From Trebonia sp. (lineage in GTDB: Bacteria; Actinomycetota; Actinomycetes; Streptosporangiales; Streptosporangiaceae), in the NCBI GenBank assembly GCA_030043595.1, contig JASHXJ010000193.1, positions 1-16,386 on the forward strand: DNA of 16,386 nt, written 5' to 3'. Of this stretch, positions 12,949 to 16,386 are shown one piece after another; position 1 is the first letter of the stretch; the number at the start of each line of letters is the position of its first letter. Under the pieces are notes generated by a model. The model had not been told where the DNA came from. It worked only from the letters and a program-made list of their open reading frames with translations, and did no database searches. A program made the translations under genes and the position numbers.

Positions 12949-14352
12949 ATGAGCAGCGAAGCCGTGCTTGAGGCTGGTGAGCAGGCCGACGTCAGGGCAG
13001 TCACGCAGGAGATCGTCCGGCGCGCTCGCGGCTACCTGTTCCAGGCCCTGCCGCCCGACGTTGTCGATATCGCCAAGCAGTGCGTACTTGACTGGATCGG
13101 CGTGACGATCGGCGGCATCCGCGAACCCGTAGTGCGGCATGTGCGGGCGGAGGTGCTCGCGGAAGGCGGCAATCCTCAGGCCACGCTGCTGGGTACCGGC
13201 GAGAAAGTGTCACCGGTACAGGCGGCACTGGTCAACGGCGTCGCCGCCCACGCGCTCGACTTCGACGACGTAAGCCCGGCCATGGTCGGCCACCCAACCG
13301 CTCCGGTCCTCCCGGCCCTGTTCGCAGTGGCTGAAGACGCTGATCTCGACGGGCCGGCGCTGCTGACCGCATTCGTCGCCGCGGTTGAAACCGAATGCCG
13401 CGTGGGCCGGCTCATGGCGCCGGGGCACTATGCCGCCGGCTGGCATGTCACGGGGACTGTCGGCACGTTCGGCGCTGCCGCGGCCTGCGCGGCAGCCCTC
13501 GGCCTCGACGAAGGACAATGGCGTGCCGCCCTCGGAATCGCTGGCACTCAGGCGGCGGGGCTGAAATCGATGTTCGGAACGATGTGCAAGCCCCTGCACG
13601 CAGGCAAGGCGGCCGCTAACGGCCTGCTGGCGGCGCGGCTCGCAGCCCGCGGCTTCACCGCGGACGACGCTGTCCTGGATACCCCGCAGGGCTTCGCGCT
13701 CACCCAGACGACCAGCCGCAACGTCAGTGCCGTGCTCGACCGTCCAGCAGATGACTTTGATATCCGGGACGTCATCTTCAAGGACTACGCGGCGTGCTTC
13801 TTCACGCACTCGTCGATCGAAGGAGTCCGGCGCCTTGTCGACCAGCATGGGCTGACTCCCGATGACGTGATCGGCGTCCGGCTGCGGGTGCCGCCCCAGC
13901 ATCTGAGTGTGTGCGACATCGCCGCGCCGTCCACGCCGCTGGAAGGGAAGTTCAGCCTCCGGTTCACCGCCGCGCTCGCCCTGGCCGGAGTGCGACCGGA
14001 CATCCACGCGTTTACCGAGGCCACGCTGACCGATCCGGTGCTGACAAGTCTGCGAGACCGGGTAAGGGTCATCGCCGACCCTGCCATGACGAGTACCTCC
14101 ACCAGCCATGTCCAGGTCACCACCGGCTCCGGCCAGGTCCTGACGGCCTCGGTCGATGTCGGCATGCCGCCTCGCGGCCAGCAGATCATAGCCCGCTGGA
14201 GCAGGCTCGCCGACAAATGCCGCAGCCTCATCGCCGGCCACCTAGGGCCGGAGGCCACCGCGGAGCTCATCGACGCGGTAGCGCATCTGGAAGATCAGCC
14301 TTCGATCAGGCGGCTCGCCTTGCTGACGGCGCCCGGCCGGGATCGCGGCTAA
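12949..14352 (+). CDS. MmgE/PrpD family protein (2-methylcitrate dehydratase / cis-aconitate decarboxylase superfamily)
   Basis: A 467-residue cytoplasmic protein, the usual length for the family. The start ATG 12949 has GGGAGG 7 nt upstream. Family landmarks are in order: HALDFDDVSPAMVGHP (101-116), APGHYAAGWHVTGTVGTFGA (157-176), MFGTMCKPLHAGKAA (208-222), VIFKDYAACFFTH (275-287) and EGKFSLRFTAALAL (332-345). By alignment from memory with mammalian cis-aconitate decarboxylase, the basic active-site residues are kept as His115, His166, Lys214 and Lys278, while the Thr after FDD is Val108. The family dehydrates, isomerises or decarboxylates di- and tricarboxylic acids. The gene leads an operon with MaoC and acyl-CoA dehydrogenase genes, so it may act on a branched C5-C7 carboxylic acid rather than on methylcitrate; no citrate synthase or lyase gene is in view. 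Confidence 0.9.
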   Translation: MSSEAVLEAGEQADVRAVTQEIVRRARGYLFQALPPDVVDIAKQCVLDWIGVTIGGIREPVVRHVRAEVLAEGGNPQATLLGTGEKVSPVQAALVNGVAAHALDFDDVSPAMVGHPTAPVLPALFAVAEDADLDGPALLTAFVAAVETECRVGRLMAPGHYAAGWHVTGTVGTFGAAAACAAALGLDEGQWRAALGIAGTQAAGLKSMFGTMCKPLHAGKAAANGLLAARLAARGFTADDAVLDTPQGFALTQTTSRNVSAVLDRPADDFDIRDVIFKDYAACFFTHSSIEGVRRLVDQHGLTPDDVIGVRLRVPPQHLSVCDIAAPSTPLEGKFSLRFTAALALAGVRPDIHAFTEATLTDPVLTSLRDRVRVIADPAMTSTSTSHVQVTTGSGQVLTASVDVGMPPRGQQIIARWSRLADKCRSLIAGHLGPEATAELIDAVAHLEDQPSIRRLALLTAPGRDRG

Positions 14353-14364
14353 GTGAGGGGGAAC

Positions 14365-14874
14365 ATGCCGCCTTCCGAAGTTCCCGATGTCGCGCGACTG
14401 CGCCAGGTAGCCCGCCGACGCCCCCGTGGCCGCTTTTTCGATGACTTCACCGTTGGCCAGGAGCTCATCCACCACTGGGGCAGGACGCTGACCGAGTCCG
14501 ATAACACGCTGTTCTGCTCGCTGACCCTTAACTACAATCCGCTGTACCTCAACGCCGTCTACGCGCGAGCGCACGGCCACGAGGGCACGATTATCAATCC
14601 CTACCTGGTGTTCCTGGTCGTGTTCGGCCTCAGTGTCGAGGACCTGTCCGAGGCCGGGATCGCGTTCCTCGGCGTCGATGACCTGACGTTCCACGCCATC
14701 GTCCGTCCCGGGGACACGCTCACGGCACGCAGCACCGTCACGGAGCTGCGCAAGTCCGCCAGTCGCCCGGGCGCCGGGATCGCCACCTGGCACACCGAGG
14801 GCTTCCGGGAGGACGGCACGCTTGTCGTGGACTTCCGGCGGACTAACCTCCTGCGAACGTCAGGAGCCATCTGA
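14365..14874 (+). CDS. MaoC-like (hot-dog fold) protein with catalytic His replaced by Tyr
   Basis: A 169-residue protein of the mesaconyl-CoA hydratase-like MaoC branch: FFDDFTVGQELIHHWGRTLT (24-43), ESDNTLFCSLTLNYNPLYLN (44-63), then GTIINPYLVFLVVFGLSVED and VDDLTFHAIVRPGDTL. In hydratases of this fold the hydratase loop has Asp or Asn followed five residues later by His (N-x-N-P-L-H). Here the pair is Asn56 and Tyr61, so the general-base His is missing. The second MaoC protein in the operon has Asn46 and His51. This subunit may be structural or acyl-binding within a heteromer. The ATG at 14365, behind AGGGGG, is preferred over an in-frame GTG at 14353. The stop overlaps the dehydrogenase start (TGATG). 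Confidence 0.88.
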   Translation: MPPSEVPDVARLRQVARRRPRGRFFDDFTVGQELIHHWGRTLTESDNTLFCSLTLNYNPLYLNAVYARAHGHEGTIINPYLVFLVVFGLSVEDLSEAGIAFLGVDDLTFHAIVRPGDTLTARSTVTELRKSASRPGAGIATWHTEGFREDGTLVVDFRRTNLLRTSGAI

Positions 14875-16076
14875 TGCGAGCCCGGTCCGCGGCCGCCGCG
14901 TCATTTCCGCCTCGGGAGGGGCTGGTCCACCTGACGCCCGAGCGGCAAGCGCTGCAGCAGGCGGCCCGCGAATTCACCCTCAGGGAGGTCCTGCCGGTCG
15001 CCAACGAGCTCGATCCGGTCCACGGTGAAATTCCGATGGAACTGCGCGAGAAGATGGCCGAGATGGGCTTCTTCGGAATACTTATTCCCGAGGAATTCGG
15101 CGGCTTGGGCCTTGGGGTGTTCGAATACTGCCTTGTGGCCGAGGAACTGGCCAGGGGCTGGATGAGCGTCGCTAGCCTGATGGCTCGAGGGAACGGAATC
15201 GGCGGGGGCTTCAGTGACGAGCAGCGCAGGCGCATCCTGCCGCTGGCTGCCCGCGGCCAGATGCTCGGAGCGTTCGCGCTGTCGGAACCCGAGGCTGGCT
15301 CGGACGCCGCTAACCTGTCGTGCCGAGCCGACCGCACCAGTGATGGCTGGCTGATAACCGGCGCCAAGATGTGGTGCACGTTCGCCGATGGCGCCCATTA
15401 CATCGTGCTCTTTGCCCGGACGAGCCCGCCGCCTGACGACGATCACCGCCATCACGGCATCAGCGCATTCCTGGTGGAGAAGGAGCCAGGCACCTTCCCG
15501 CCGGGCGTGACGGGGTCGCCCATTCGCAAGATCGGGTATTTCGGCTGGCAAACCTGGAACCTGTTTTTCGACGGCCTCAGGCTGCCGGCCAGCGCGCTGC
15601 TGGGCGAGGAGGGACGAGGATTCCGCGTCGCCATGTCTGGCCTGGAGGTCGGCCGGGCGCACACGGCAGCACGCGCGATCGGGCTGGCGCGGGGAGCGCT
15701 GGAAGACTCTGTCAGCTACGCGCAGACCCGGGTCCAGTTCGGGCAGCCCATCGCAAGCTTCCAGGCCATCCGCTTCCGGCTCGCCGAGATGGCCACAGAC
15801 ATCGAGGCGGCGCGCGCACTGCTCTACAGCGTCTGCACAGCACTCGACAATGGCCAGGCCAGCCACGCTGCCGCGGCCATGGCGAAACTGTTCGCGAGCG
15901 AGATGGCCGAGCGCGTGACGAGCCAGGGGCTGCAGATCCATGGCGGCGCGGGCTACACAACCGACTTCGCCGTCGAGCGCTACTGGCGAGATGCGCGTCT
16001 CACGACCATATTCGAGGGCACATCGGACATTCAGAAGCGCGTCATCTCTGACAGGATCCTGAAAGGCCGAAGGTGA
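14874..16076 (+). CDS. Acyl-CoA dehydrogenase family protein
   Basis: A 400-residue flavoenzyme of standard length. The N-terminal helical domain runs to about residue 125 (LTPERQALQQAAREFTLREV, then GFFGILIPEEFGGLGL). The FAD-binding beta domain has signature 1, AFALSEPEAGSDAANL, and TGAKMWCTFADGA. The C-terminal helical domain has RVQFGQPIASFQAIRFRLAE and signature 2, QIHGGAGYTTDFAVERYWRD. The catalytic base is Glu381 in TIFEGTSDIQKRVI. Such enzymes take a hydride and a proton from an acyl-CoA to form the 2,3-enoyl-CoA and pass electrons to ETF. Lying between two MaoC hydratase genes, it likely forms the unsaturated acyl-CoA that the hydratase then hydrates. Start and stop overlap the neighbouring genes by 1 and 4 nt, so the operon is tightly coupled. 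Confidence 0.94.
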   Translation: MRARSAAAASFPPREGLVHLTPERQALQQAAREFTLREVLPVANELDPVHGEIPMELREKMAEMGFFGILIPEEFGGLGLGVFEYCLVAEELARGWMSVASLMARGNGIGGGFSDEQRRRILPLAARGQMLGAFALSEPEAGSDAANLSCRADRTSDGWLITGAKMWCTFADGAHYIVLFARTSPPPDDDHRHHGISAFLVEKEPGTFPPGVTGSPIRKIGYFGWQTWNLFFDGLRLPASALLGEEGRGFRVAMSGLEVGRAHTAARAIGLARGALEDSVSYAQTRVQFGQPIASFQAIRFRLAEMATDIEAARALLYSVCTALDNGQASHAAAAMAKLFASEMAERVTSQGLQIHGGAGYTTDFAVERYWRDARLTTIFEGTSDIQKRVISDRILKGRR

Positions 16077-16386
16077 GAAGCGACCCGCGAGTTCTGACCG
16101 GCGACGGTAATTACTTCGAAGATTTCACGGTCGGCGACGTCATACAGCATGCACGCGGGAAGACCGTTACTGAGATGGACAACGTGCTCCTGACGCACCT
16201 GGTCCTGAACACGGCGCAGGCCCACTTCAACGAGCACACCATGTCGGGGAGCGAATTCAAGCACCGGATCGCGTTCGGCGGGATCACCGCGGCTCTGGTG
16301 ATAGGACTGTCCAGCGAGGACACGTCGGAGAACTCACTCGCCGAGCTGGCAGCACCGAGATTCCGCTTCCACGCGCCTGTGCTGCA
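16073..16386 (+). CDS. Second MaoC-like dehydratase, partial (C-terminus beyond right edge)
   Basis: The start GTG at 16073 overlaps the dehydrogenase stop (GTGA), with GAAAGG about 6 nt before it. The 104 visible residues read MRSDPRVLTG, YFEDFTVGDVIQHARGKTVT, EMDNVLLTHLVLNTAQAHFN, then HRIAFGGITAALVIGLSSED and RFRFHAPVL. This is the same hot-dog MaoC branch as the gene at 14365, but it keeps His51 five residues after Asn46, the position of the catalytic base. It is likely the active partner of a hydratase acting on an enoyl-CoA. The paired arrangement and the different active-site residues argue for a heteromer, though two separate enzymes remain possible. Confidence 0.88.
   Translation, partial: MRSDPRVLTGDGNYFEDFTVGDVIQHARGKTVTEMDNVLLTHLVLNTAQAHFNEHTMSGSEFKHRIAFGGITAALVIGLSSEDTSENSLAELAAPRFRFHAPVL

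Noticed and set aside
13210..14241. 343-codon minus-strand frame antisense to MmgE/PrpD
   Set aside because: No recognisable motif; the plus frame has the complete MmgE/PrpD landmarks.
14901..15941. 346-codon minus-strand frame antisense to acyl-CoA dehydrogenase
   Set aside because: The plus frame contains both acyl-CoA dehydrogenase signatures and the catalytic Glu; the minus frame shows nothing.
1..16386. tRNA, rRNA, CRISPR array or intact insertion sequence
   Set aside because: None was recognised: no regularly spaced repeats, no cloverleaf-like sequence and no transposase frame with terminal inverted repeats.

Overview
The window is high-GC DNA with strong third-position G/C bias, frequent GTG starts and GGAGG-type ribosome binding sites. 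It also carries long antisense open frames over most genes. This is typical of a soil-type, probably mycelial, actinobacterium; genus-level placement is not possible by eye. No rRNA, tRNA or CRISPR array is visible.

Layout. (1) Bases 1-1800, minus strand: two hydrolases of the epoxide hydrolase type, the first cut by the left edge. (2) Bases 2070-7601, a secretome block: a secreted peptidoglycan hydrolase with a CHAP domain, three FN3 domains and two SH3-like repeats (minus); a divergent secreted seven-bladed propeller protein (plus); a frameshifted relic of a tyrosine integrase (minus); and a secreted multi-Ig-domain protein ending in a very strong terminator. (3) Bases 7918-9470: an ECF sigma factor translationally coupled to a membrane anti-sigma factor whose outer part looks like two DUF5666-type modules. 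(4) Bases 9689-11927: a PadR repressor, divergent from a SAM methyltransferase gene that is followed after 4 nt by a solute-binding-protein-like gene without a signal peptide. AT-rich ATATC repeats lie between PadR and the methyltransferase. (5) Bases 11924-12778: an ABC transporter ATPase relic broken at its Walker A motif, and an NADPH-dependent FMN reductase (minus). (6) Bases 12949 to the end: a tightly packed operon of MmgE/PrpD, MaoC, acyl-CoA dehydrogenase and a second MaoC gene, with overlapping start and stop codons, running off the right edge.

How it fits together. The last operon looks like catabolism of a branched or dicarboxylic acyl-CoA (C5-type or methylcitrate-like chemistry). 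Its first MaoC protein has Tyr where the catalytic His should be, while the second keeps the His. This suggests a two-subunit hydratase with one catalytic and one non-catalytic subunit. The sigma/anti-sigma pair sits next to genes for surface proteins and could control envelope functions, but no shared promoter motif was identified. Three gene relics (integrase, ABC ATPase, possible amidohydrolase) show that this part of the chromosome has been rearranged.
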